Shown: piece after piece, positions 1-7,383 of the stretch
Position numbering within the stretch: position 1 is the first letter of the stretch
Layout: each line of letters begins with the position of its first letter
Source of the DNA: Xanthomonas sp. SI
GTDB taxonomy: Bacteria > Pseudomonadota > Gammaproteobacteria > Xanthomonadales > Xanthomonadaceae
Length of the DNA: 64,000 bases
Direction: 5' to 3'
Assembly: GCF_014236855.1 (NCBI RefSeq)
Contig: NZ_CP051261.1
Span: forward strand, 3,472,001-3,536,000
The notes under the pieces: generated by a model
Seen by the model: the letters and a program-made list of their open reading frames with translations, nothing else
Database searches by the model: none
Told to the model about the DNA's origin: nothing
Made by a program: the position numbers and the translations under genes

Positions 1-13
1 GCGCCCTGCACGC

Positions 14-502
14 TCAGGGCGCCGGCGCAGCCGCCGCGCGATGCCCGTAGCTGAGCACCCGCGTCAGCTTCCAGCCGTCCTGGTCCTGGCGCCACACCAT
101 CACGAACTTGGCGATACCCTCGCAACGCCCGCTGGCCAGTTCGCAGAAGCGGTGCTCGCCTTCCTCGATCGCACCGAAGTCCTTGACCGGGTAGACCCGC
201 AGCGTGCCGTCCACCAATTCGCGACGCACCTTGCCGCAGATCCACTTGCGCGTGTTGTCCACCACGGTCTTGCGGTCCCAGCTGGCCCCACCGGTGTCGT
301 GATAGAACTCCACGTCGGGCACGAACAGTTGCTCGAACGCCGCCATGTCGCAGCGGTTGTAGGCGCCGAACAGGCGCTGGTCCAGCGCGGCGACCGTGTC
401 GAACAGCGGCCCCGCAGTGCCGTCCTCGGCCGGCGCCGCGGCCCGCGCGGTCACCGCGCAAGCCAGCAGCAGTAGCGATCCCCAAATCTTCATCCGCCGC
501 AC
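14..502 (-). CDS. Secreted NTF2-like (SnoaL/DUF4440-type) protein
   Basis: A 162-residue protein. The N-terminus has two arginines, a Lys, a hydrophobic stretch (SLLLLACAVTARA) and an A-R-A cleavage site, so it is probably exported. The rest reads as a cone-shaped NTF2-like fold: an early helix around FDTVAALDQRLFGAYNRCDMAAFEQLF, then DVEFYHDTGG, and a C-terminal strand KFVMVWRQDQDGWKLTRVLSYGH. Families of this type include small-molecule binding proteins and ketosteroid-isomerase-like enzymes, but no catalytic set is obvious. It lies 157 bp downstream of icmF on the same strand, so co-transcription is possible. The start at 502 gives two close ATGs (codons 1 and 4); either would work. Family call is fair; function unknown. 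Confidence 0.7.
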   Translation of the reverse strand: MRRMKIWGSLLLLACAVTARAAAPAEDGTAGPLFDTVAALDQRLFGAYNRCDMAAFEQLFVPDVEFYHDTGGASWDRKTVVDNTRKWICGKVRRELVDGTLRVYPVKDFGAIEEGEHRFCELASGRCEGIAKFVMVWRQDQDGWKLTRVLSYGHRAAAAPAP

Positions 503-659
503 CCCCTAGTCGTCGATGCGCAACTATGCGTCTCCCCAGGCCGCGCCCGCAATGGCGCCAGGCGCATGCCGCAGCCAGTGGGCTGGGCGGCGGCAAACGC
601 AGACATGGATGGCTGCAGGCACCCTCAGCGCACGCGCCGCAGCCGCCGTTGGCCGGCGG

Positions 660-3600
660 CTACATGTTGCGCCGGTACTCCCCGCCCACTTCGTACAGCA
701 CGTGGCTGATCTGCCCCAGGCTGTGGGTCTTTACCGCCTGCATCAGCGCGGCGAAGACGTTGCGGCGCTCGCGCGCGGCACGCTGCAGATAGCCGAGGCC
801 GGCCGCATCGCCGGGAACAGGCGCGCCTGCAACTTCGCCCGGTTCTGCTGGCAGCGGCTGCGCCGGCGCAATGCCGTTGCGGCGCTGCTGCCAGTCGCGC
901 ACGTTGGCGATCTGCTGGCCCTTTTCTTCCTCGGTGGAGCGGATCAGCTCGATCTGGGTCGCGGTCTCGCCGGCGTGCTGCTTGGGCAGGAAGGTATTGA
1001 CCCCGACCAGCGGCAGGCTACCGTCGTGCTTCTTGTGCTCGTAGTACAGGCTCTCTTCCTGGATCTTGCCGCGCTGGTACATGGTGTCCATCGCGCCGAG
1101 CACGCCGCCGCGCTCGCTGATCGCCTCGAATTCCCTGTACACCGCCTCTTCCACCAGGTCGGTGAGTTGCTCGACGATGAAGCTGCCCTGCCACGGGTTC
1201 TCGCAGAAGTTCAGCCCCAGCTCCTTGTTGATGATCATCTGGATCGCCACCGCGCGGCGCACGCTTTCCTCGGTCGGGGTGGTAATCGCCTCGTCGTAGG
1301 CGTTGGTGTGCAGGCTGTTGCAGTTGTCGAACAGCGCGTACAGCGCCTGCAGCGTGGTGCGGATGTCGTTGAACTGGATCTCCTGCGCATGCAGCGAGCG
1401 GCCCGACGTCTGGATGTGGTACTTCATCATCTGGCTGCGTTCGTTGCCGCCGTAGCGCTCGCGCATGGCCCGCGCCCAGATGCGCCGCGCCACGCGGCCG
1501 ATCGCGGTGTACTCCGGATCCATGCCGTTGCTGAAGAAGAAGCTCAGGTTGGGCGCGAAATCGTCGATGCGCATGCCGCGCGCCAGGTAGTACTCGACGA
1601 TGGTGAAACCGTTGCTCAGGGTGAAGGCGAGCTGGCTGATCGGGTTCGCCCCGGCCTCGGCGATGTGATAGCCGGAGATCGACACCGAATAGAAGTTGCG
1701 CACCTTCTGCTCGACGAAATACTGCTGGATGTCGCCCATCATGCGCAGCGCGAACTCGGTGCTGAAGATGCAGGTGTTCTGCGCCTGGTCCTCCTTGAGG
1801 ATGTCGGCCTGCACCGTGCCGCGCACGCTGGACAGGGTCTGCGCCTTGATCTGCGCATAGGTCTGCGCGTCGACCAATTGATCGCCGCCGACCCCGAGCA
1901 GGGCCAGGCCCAGGCCGTCGTTGGTGGGCGGCAGTTCGCCGTGATAGCGCGGCCGCTGCCGGCCCTCGAACAAGGTCTCCAGGGTCTGCTCGGCCTGCGC
2001 CCAGCGCTGCGCATCGGCCTTGAGGTATTTCTCCACCTGCTGGTCGATGGCGGTGTTCATGAACATCGCCAGGATCATCGGCGCCGGGCCATTGATGGTC
2101 ATCGACACGCTGGTGGTCGGCGCGCACAGGTCGAAGCCGGAGTACAGCTTCTTCATGTCGTCCAGGGTGGGAATATTCACCCCGGAATTGCCGATCTTGC
2201 CGTAGATGTCCGGGCGCGGCGCCGGATCCTCGCCGTACAGGGTGACGCTGTCGAAGGCTGTGGACAGGCGCGCGGCCGGCTGACCCACGCTCAGGTAGTG
2301 GAAGCGGCGGTTGGTGCGCTCCGGCGTGCCCTCGCCGGCGAACATGCGGATCGGGTCTTCGCCGGCACGCCGGTACGGATAGACGCCGCCGGTATAGGGA
2401 TAGCTGCCGGGCAGGTTCTCCTTGCCGAGGAAGCGCAGCAGTTCGCCCCAGCTCTTGTAACGCGGCGCGGCGATCTTCGGGATCGGCTGGTGGCTCAGCG
2501 ACTGGCGGTAGTTCTCCACGCGGATCGCCTTGCCGCGCACTTCGTATTCGGTGACTTCGTCGGTGATCGACTTCAGCCGCTGCGGCCACTCGCGCAGCAA
2601 CTTCAGCGATTCGCTGGACAGCGTCTGCAGCGCATCGTTGTAGCGCTGGCGCAGCAGCAGCAAGGTCGCATCGACGGCCACACGGGCCATGGCGGGCGCG
2701 TCCGCGCTGCGAGCGGATGGCTGCAATTCCTCGACTGCATAAAGCTCCAGCTGCTTCGGCAACTGCGGGTCCTGCAGTTCCTGCAACGACTGCCAGAACG
2801 ATTGCGCGCGATCCGCGGCCTCGGCCTGGCGCTCGATGCCGGCGTTGAGCGCGCGGCCCTGTTCGGCGATCTCGGCCAGGTAACGCACGCGCGCGCCGGG
2901 GATCAGCACGGTGGCGCGCGGCTCCTTCAGCGTGGTGTCCAGTTGCGGCTGGAAATCGCAATGCGGCGACGGCGCGGCGTGGCGCGCAGCGTCGGTCGAT
3001 TCGGCTCCGGGGCCGGATGCCTCCAGGCCCAGCTTCGCGCGCAACAGCCGGCACAGGTTGACGAACATCCAGCTGATGCCGGGATCGTTGAACTGGCTGG
3101 CGATGGTCGGATACACCGGCACCGCCTCGTCCTCGAGCTGGAACGCGACGCGGTTGCGCCGCCACTGCTTGCGCACGTCGCGCAGCGCGTCCTCGGCGCC
3201 GCGCCGGTCGTACTTGTTCAGCACCACCAGTTCGGCGAAGTCGAGCATGTCGATCTTCTCCAACTGGCTCGGCGCGCCGTAATCGCTGGTCATCACGTAC
3301 ACCGGGAAATCGACCAGGTCGACGATCTCCGAATCGCTCTGGCCGATGCCGGCGGTCTCCACGATCACCAAGTCGTAGCCGATGCCTTTCAGGAACGCGA
3401 TGCAGTCCTTCAGCACCCGGTTGGTGGCCGCATGCTGGCGCCGCGTGGCCATCGAGCGCATGTACACGCGCGGGCTGCGCAAGGCGTTCATGCGGATGCG
3501 GTCGCCGAGCAGCGCGCCGCCGGTGCGGCGCCGGCTCGGATCCACCGACACCACCGCGATGCGCATCTGCGGGAAGCCGGCCAGGAAGCGGTTGAGCAAT

Positions 3601-4346
3601 TCGTCGGTGACCGACGACTTGCCGGCGCCGCCGGTACCGGTCAGGCCCAGCACCGGCGCTGCGTGCCGGGTGCGGGATTCGGAATTGGGGACTCGGGACT
3701 CGGAGGTGCCTGGCAGGCCGGATTGCCACTGCTTGCGCAGCAGGGCCAACTCGGATTCGGAGAACGCGCCATCCTCGATCGCCGACAACACCTTGCCGAT
3801 GCCGATCTCGTCGTCGATGTGCGGCAGCGAGGCGCCGGCTTGCCCCGGGTCCCGAGTCCCGGGTCCCGAGTCCCGCGAAAATCCCGAGTCCCGCGCGCGC
3901 GAAGCGCGCGCCACCACGTCCTCGATCATCTCCACCAGGCCCATCTTCATCCCGTCGTTGGGGTGGTAGATGCGCTCCACGCCGTAGGCCTGCAGCTCGG
4001 CGATCTCCTCCGGGGTGATGGTGCCGCCACCGCCGCCGAACACCCGCACGTGGCCGGCGCCGCGTTCGCGCAGCATGTCCACCATGTACTTGAAATACTC
4101 GACGTGGCCGCCCTGGTAGGAGGACAGCGCGATCGCGTCGGCGTCCTCCTGCAATGCCGCGCGCACCACGTCCTCGACGCTGCGGTTGTGGCCAAGATGG
4201 ATCACCTCCGCGCCTTGCGCCTGGATCAGCCGGCGCATGATGTTGATCGCCGCATCGTGGCCGTCGAACAGGCTGGCAGCGGTGACGAAGCGCAGCGGGC
4301 TGGTGTCGGCTTGCGGCAGCGGCACGCGGGACGCGGGAATGCTCAT
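660..4346 (-). CDS. icmF: Fused isobutyryl-CoA mutase / G-protein chaperone IcmF
   Basis: This 1228-residue B12 enzyme interconverts isobutyryl-CoA and n-butyryl-CoA and carries its own GTPase chaperone. The order is: B12-binding domain (about 15-145, base-off motif D28-G-H30, then FGGGGGTI), G domain (about 230-420, Walker [11 protein letters not shown] with K243, [14 protein letters not shown] 377-380), and the mutase barrel to the C-terminus ([20 protein letters not shown], and [12 protein letters not shown]). That domain order is diagnostic for IcmF rather than for methylmalonyl-CoA mutase. An in-frame ATG at 4634 exists, but the family-like N-terminus starts at 4346. Residues about 148-170 and 212-230, both around the B12/G-domain linker, are read from intergenic-type repeats (see findings). 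The gene sits upstream of the NTF2-like gene. Role: branched-chain or short-chain acyl-CoA metabolism, which fits the nearby leucine dehydrogenase. Confidence 0.95.
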   Translation of the reverse strand: MSIPASRVPLPQADTSPLRFVTAASLFDGHDAAINIMRRLIQAQGAEVIHLGHNRSVEDVVRAALQEDADAIALSSYQGGHVEYFKYMVDMLRERGAGHVRVFGGGGGTITPEEIAELQAYGVERIYHPNDGMKMGLVEMIEDVVARASRARDSGFSRDSGPGTRDPGQAGASLPHIDDEIGIGKVLSAIEDGAFSESELALLRKQWQSGLPGTSESRVPNSESRTRHAAPVLGLTGTGGAGKSSVTDELLNRFLAGFPQMRIAVVSVDPSRRRTGGALLGDRIRMNALRSPRVYMRSMATRRQHAATNRVLKDCIAFLKGIGYDLVIVETAGIGQSDSEIVDLVDFPVYVMTSDYGAPSQLEKIDMLDFAELVVLNKYDRRGAEDALRDVRKQWRRNRVAFQLEDEAVPVYPTIASQFNDPGISWMFVNLCRLLRAKLGLEASGPGAESTDAARHAAPSPHCDFQPQLDTTLKEPRATVLIPGARVRYLAEIAEQGRALNAGIERQAEAADRAQSFWQSLQELQDPQLPKQLELYAVEELQPSARSADAPAMARVAVDATLLLLRQRYNDALQTLSSESLKLLREWPQRLKSITDEVTEYEVRGKAIRVENYRQSLSHQPIPKIAAPRYKSWGELLRFLGKENLPGSYPYTGGVYPYRRAGEDPIRMFAGEGTPERTNRRFHYLSVGQPAARLSTAFDSVTLYGEDPAPRPDIYGKIGNSGVNIPTLDDMKKLYSGFDLCAPTTSVSMTINGPAPMILAMFMNTAIDQQVEKYLKADAQRWAQAEQTLETLFEGRQRPRYHGELPPTNDGLGLALLGVGGDQLVDAQTYAQIKAQTLSSVRGTVQADILKEDQAQNTCIFSTEFALRMMGDIQQYFVEQKVRNFYSVSISGYHIAEAGANPISQLAFTLSNGFTIVEYYLARGMRIDDFAPNLSFFFSNGMDPEYTAIGRVARRIWARAMRERYGGNERSQMMKYHIQTSGRSLHAQEIQFNDIRTTLQALYALFDNCNSLHTNAYDEAITTPTEESVRRAVAIQMIINKELGLNFCENPWQGSFIVEQLTDLVEEAVYREFEAISERGGVLGAMDTMYQRGKIQEESLYYEHKKHDGSLPLVGVNTFLPKQHAGETATQIELIRSTEEEKGQQIANVRDWQQRRNGIAPAQPLPAEPGEVAGAPVPGDAAGLGYLQRAARERRNVFAALMQAVKTHSLGQISHVLYEVGGEYRRNM
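3657..3905 (-). repeat. GGGATTCGG/CGGGACT-type repeats inside icmF
   Basis: Two stretches, 3657-3713 and 3837-3905, consist of the same degenerate GGGATTCGG / GGGACTCGG motif that fills intergenic gaps elsewhere in the window (for example 36111-36187). Here they stay in frame and are translated as Ser/Arg/Asp/Pro-rich linkers such as [12 protein letters not shown] and [17 protein letters not shown]. Between them is a normal helical linker ([21 protein letters not shown]). The DNA identity with intergenic repeats is direct observation; that they were inserted secondarily is inference. Confidence 0.85.
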
Positions 4347-4575
4347 CGGGAAGACATCGGCAAGAGAATGCCGCAATTCTAGGCGCGCAGCGCAGCGTGG
4401 GCAGGTTGCGCTGCAACATGCGGCGACCGGCGCGCTGGCGATGGACGTGCCGCCGGATGCCGTGGCGCGCGTAGCTATCCGGGACATGAATGCGGCAACG
4501 CGATGCGTCAACAGCGGCGGCGCCTGCCGCGTTTGCGTTGACGTCGGCACACCGCCGATGTCCCTGGAGAATCGC

Positions 4576-4893
4576 ATGTCCATTCGTCCCTTGTTGCTGG
4601 CCTCCCTGCTCGGCAGCGCGCTCGCCGGCGGCATGCTGGCCGCGCCCGCGCAGGCGCGCTCGGTGGTGGAACTGTCGGTGCGGACCGCGCCGCCGCCGCC
4701 GCGCTTCGAACGCGTGGTGGTGCGGCCGGGCTACGTCTGGGCGCCGGGCTACTGGCAGTGGAACGGCCGCCGCCATGTCTGGGTCGCCGGCCGCTACGTG
4801 GCCGCACGCCCGGGCTATGTCTATGTCGGCCCGCGCTGGGAGCATCGCGGCCCGGCCTACCGCTTCCACGGCGGCTATTGGGTGCATCGCTAG
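4576..4893 (+). CDS. Small secreted YXWXPGYW-repeat protein
   Basis: A 105-residue protein with a clear Sec signal peptide ([20 protein letters not shown]...APAQA) and a mature part rich in Tyr, Trp, Arg and Pro. It carries the repeated pattern [12 protein letters not shown] and WVAGRYV...YVYVGPRW, typical of the WXXGXW/YXWXPGYW family of small exported proteobacterial proteins. Their function is not established. The start at 4576 has GGAGA six to ten bases upstream; an alternative ATG lies at 4558. It is divergent from icmF, with 229 bp between them, so both promoters must be in that gap. Confidence 0.8.
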   Translation: MSIRPLLLASLLGSALAGGMLAAPAQARSVVELSVRTAPPPPRFERVVVRPGYVWAPGYWQWNGRRHVWVAGRYVAARPGYVYVGPRWEHRGPAYRFHGGYWVHR

Positions 4894-5108
4894 GCCGCGG
4901 CCTGGCGGCGCGGCAACGGTCCGCGCCGCCACAATGCTGCGTGGCGTCGTGACCGTCTTCATCGCGCTTTGCGATAGTGCGCGAACCACGGCACCCGCCG
5001 GTTCCCGAGATAACGCATGTCCAGGCATTCGCTGTCGCGTGCGTTCCAGCCGTCGTCGTCGGCGCCAGCCTTCCGTGGCGCGGGCTGTCTGCGCATGGCG
5101 TCCTAGCG

Positions 5109-5663
5109 ATGCCGTCGCGCGTTCCGCCAGGCACCTATGCGATCGCCATCACCGTGCTGGCGGTGGCGATCGCCAGCGTCGCCGCATGGCGCGAACGTCC
5201 CACCGATGCGGCCTCGCACCGCGGACTCGGCGACGCCATCGACGCCACGGCGAAGACCGTCGCGGCGCGCAAACGCATCGCCACGCCCGTCGCCAGCGCG
5301 CCGGCTGCGCCGAGCGCCTCCCCGACCATCGACGAACCCAGCTTCGATCGGCAAGGCCAGCTGCTGCCGGATCCGGCATTGCGGCGCTACCTGGACCGCC
5401 ATCTGACGCCAGTGGATGCACAGGCCGTGGCGACGCAGCGCCAGGACCTGGAACGCGACCTGGCCGCGATGCCCGCGGCGCAGGCGGGTCAGATCCTTGC
5501 CTGGTTCGATCGCTACGCCGCATATCTGCAGGCCGAAGCGGCAGGCGCGCCGCACGGCATCGACCAGGAACAGCAAGCGCAGCAGACCCGCGCACTGCGC
5601 GAACGCCTGCTCGGACCGCAAGCGGCCGGCACCCTCTTCGCCGACGAGACCGCCACGCGCTGA
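5109..5663 (+). CDS. Short lipase-chaperone-like membrane-anchored protein
   Basis: A 184-residue protein. Residues about 8-25 (YAIAITVLAVAIASVAAW) form one N-terminal membrane anchor, followed by a Pro/Ala-rich spacer and a helical domain. That domain resembles lipase-specific foldases (LifO/Lif): FDRQGQLLPDPALRRYLDRHL matches the region where Lif proteins carry the RxxFDYxLS motif, followed by QILAWFDRYAAYLQAEA and a C-terminal LLGPQAAGTLFADE. Lif proteins are usually about 340 residues, so this is roughly half length, and no lipase gene is adjacent. I chose the start at 5109, directly before the membrane segment; an in-frame ATG at 4977 gives an unlikely Pro-rich extension. The family link is weak to moderate; function uncertain. 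Confidence 0.55.
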   Translation: MPSRVPPGTYAIAITVLAVAIASVAAWRERPTDAASHRGLGDAIDATAKTVAARKRIATPVASAPAAPSASPTIDEPSFDRQGQLLPDPALRRYLDRHLTPVDAQAVATQRQDLERDLAAMPAAQAGQILAWFDRYAAYLQAEAAGAPHGIDQEQQAQQTRALRERLLGPQAAGTLFADETATR

Positions 5664-5812
5664 ACGGCGCAGCGATCGGCGCCGGGTGGAGAAAGATGCC
5701 CTCCGCACCGCGCCCCGGCGCCATCGGAGCGTCGCAGCCGGCACCGAGATGCCTATGCCGCGCGGGTCTGCAGAGTCCGCCCGCAGAGTGCACGGTCCGC
5801 AGGCAATTGCTT

Positions 5813-5818
5813 TAAAAT
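5813..5818 (+). promoter_or_regulatory. Possible -10 box ahead of leucine dehydrogenase
   Basis: TAAAAT matches five of six bases of the sigma-70 -10 consensus in an AT-rich patch of a GC-rich gap, about 120 bp before the start at 5940. No good -35 box is visible, so this is tentative. Confidence 0.25.
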
Positions 5819-5939
5819 GCGCCTATCGCGACGATCAGGACCCGTTCCGGAACCCGTCGCGTTTTTCGTTTTGCGCACCCTCACTAGGCAAGTTCCTGGA
5901 ACCAAGGTGTCCTACACCTGCAACGCCAGCGGAGCCCCC

Positions 5940-7040
5940 ATGCTTTTCGAAACGCTAGCCACCACCGGCCACGAACAAGTCGTCTTCTGCAACAACCGCG
6001 ACGTGGGCCTGCAGGCGATCATCGCCATCCACAACACCGTGCTCGGCCCCGCGCTGGGTGGCGTGCGCATGCGCCCCTATCCCAACACCGAGGCCGCGCT
6101 GCACGACGCGCTGCGGCTCAGCCGCACCATGACCTACAAGAACGCGCTGGCCGGGCTGAACATCGGCGGCGGCAAGGCGGTGATCATCGGCGATCCCAAG
6201 GCCGACAAGGCCGAGGCCCTGTTCCGCGCCTTCGGCCGCTACGTGGATTCGCTGGGCGGGCGCTACATCACCGCCGAGGACGTCGGCACCGACGTCAACG
6301 ACATGGAACAGATCTACCTGGAGACCGAATACGTCACCGGCGTGCACCAGGTGCACGGCGGCTCCGGCGATCCGGCCCCGTTCACCGCCTATGGCGCGCT
6401 GCAGGCGCTGATGGCTTCGCTGCAGCGCAAGCTCGGCCACGAGGAGATCGGCAAGACCAGCATCGCCGTGCAGGGCCTGGGCCACATCGGCATGGAGCTG
6501 GTGAAGCTGCTGAAGGAGCGCGGCGCCAAGCTGTACGTCACCGACCTGGACCAGGCGCTGGTGGAACGCGCGGTCGCCGAATACGGCGCCGAGGCGGTCA
6601 AGCCGGACGAGATCTACGACGTGGCCGCCGACGTGCTGGCGCCGTGCGCGCTGGAAAGCGCGATCGACGAAGCCACCCTGCCGCGGCTGAAGGCGAAGAT
6701 CATCTGCGGCACCGCCAACAACCAGCTGGCCAACGCCGCAGTGGGCGAAGAATTGCATCGCCGCGGCATCCTCTACGCCCCGGACTACGCGGTCAACGCC
6801 GGCGGAGTGATGAACGTGTCGCTGGAGATCGACGGCTACAACCGCGAACGCGCGATGCGCCTGATCCGCAGCCTGTACCACAACCTCGGCAAGATCTTCG
6901 ACCTGTCCGAGCGCGACAACATCCCGCCGCAGCAGGCCGCCGACCGCATCGCCGAAGCGCGCATGCACGCCATCGGCAAGCTCAAGCTGCCGCTGGGCCG
7001 CACCGCCCCGCGCTCGATGGGGCATCTGCGCGGCGAGTAG
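5940..7040 (+). CDS. Leucine (branched-chain amino acid) dehydrogenase
   Basis: A 366-residue NAD-dependent Glu/Leu/Phe/Val-family dehydrogenase, which deaminates leucine, valine or isoleucine to the 2-oxo acid, or runs in reverse. The N-terminal catalytic domain has PALGGVRMRPY, K67 in MTYKNALAGL, and the catalytic Lys79 in NIGGGKAVI. The C-terminal Rossmann domain begins near VQGLGHIGMELVKLL. PDYAVNAGGVMNV and the family's usual length (about 364-367) fit. A GGAG lies about ten bases before the ATG at 5940. Upstream in-frame codons back to 5817 do not look like family sequence. Its product feeds branched-chain acyl-CoA pools, which makes the nearby icmF of interest. Leucine versus valine preference cannot be read from sequence. 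Confidence 0.92.
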   Translation: MLFETLATTGHEQVVFCNNRDVGLQAIIAIHNTVLGPALGGVRMRPYPNTEAALHDALRLSRTMTYKNALAGLNIGGGKAVIIGDPKADKAEALFRAFGRYVDSLGGRYITAEDVGTDVNDMEQIYLETEYVTGVHQVHGGSGDPAPFTAYGALQALMASLQRKLGHEEIGKTSIAVQGLGHIGMELVKLLKERGAKLYVTDLDQALVERAVAEYGAEAVKPDEIYDVAADVLAPCALESAIDEATLPRLKAKIICGTANNQLANAAVGEELHRRGILYAPDYAVNAGGVMNVSLEIDGYNRERAMRLIRSLYHNLGKIFDLSERDNIPPQQAADRIAEARMHAIGKLKLPLGRTAPRSMGHLRGE

Positions 7041-7350
7041 ACGAGCCAACAACAGAACTCCCGACGCGCAGCGCGTCGGGACTGAAGTCCCTCCCACAAG
7101 AGCCGGCACGCCATCGGCAGCCGAATGCCCCTGTAGGAGCGGCTTCAACCGCGACAAACGAAGAGGGAACCTGACGCTGCCTCGGCGCGTCAGCCGCAGC
7201 CTCCTCCACGAATCAAGAGCGCCTGCCGACGATAAGCCGGCACCGCATCGCCTGGCCCAAGCGCCCCTGTAGGAGCGGCTTCAGCCGCGACAAGCGAAGC
7301 GGGAAACCTGGCGCTACCTCAGCGCGTCAAGGCCGAAGCCTCCTCTGCGA
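7041..7350. repeat. Gap with three GTAG-type REP elements
   Basis: No gene is visible here. Three short dyad elements occur: an inverted copy at about 7073-7097 (reads GTGGGAGGGACTTCAGTCCC on the minus strand), GTAGGAGCGGCTTCAACCGC from 7133, and GTAGGAGCGGCTTCAGCCGC from 7269. They belong to the GTAG REP class common in Xanthomonas and Stenotrophomonas. Each can fold into a small hairpin (GCGGCTTCAGCCGC). They lie between the convergent ends of leucine dehydrogenase and the autotransporter. Confidence 0.85.
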
Positions 7351-7380
7351 ATAAAGCGCGGGCCGCACCAAGCCCGCGCT
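7351..7380 (-). terminator. Rho-independent-like terminator of the autotransporter gene
   Basis: On the minus strand, four bases past the stop of the autotransporter, AGCGCGGG and CCCGCGCT form a perfect 8-bp stem (7355-7362 with 7373-7380) around a 10-base loop, followed by TTTATT. Confidence 0.55.
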
Positions 7381-7383
7381 ACA

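Noticed and set aside
516..4382. A 1288-residue plus-strand open frame opposite icmF
   Set aside because: It has no family features, mirrors high-GC codon shadowing and is fully antisense to the IcmF gene.
4347..4634. A 96-residue N-terminal extension of IcmF
   Set aside because: The added sequence is low in family similarity and Cys/Arg-rich; the start at 4346 fits better.
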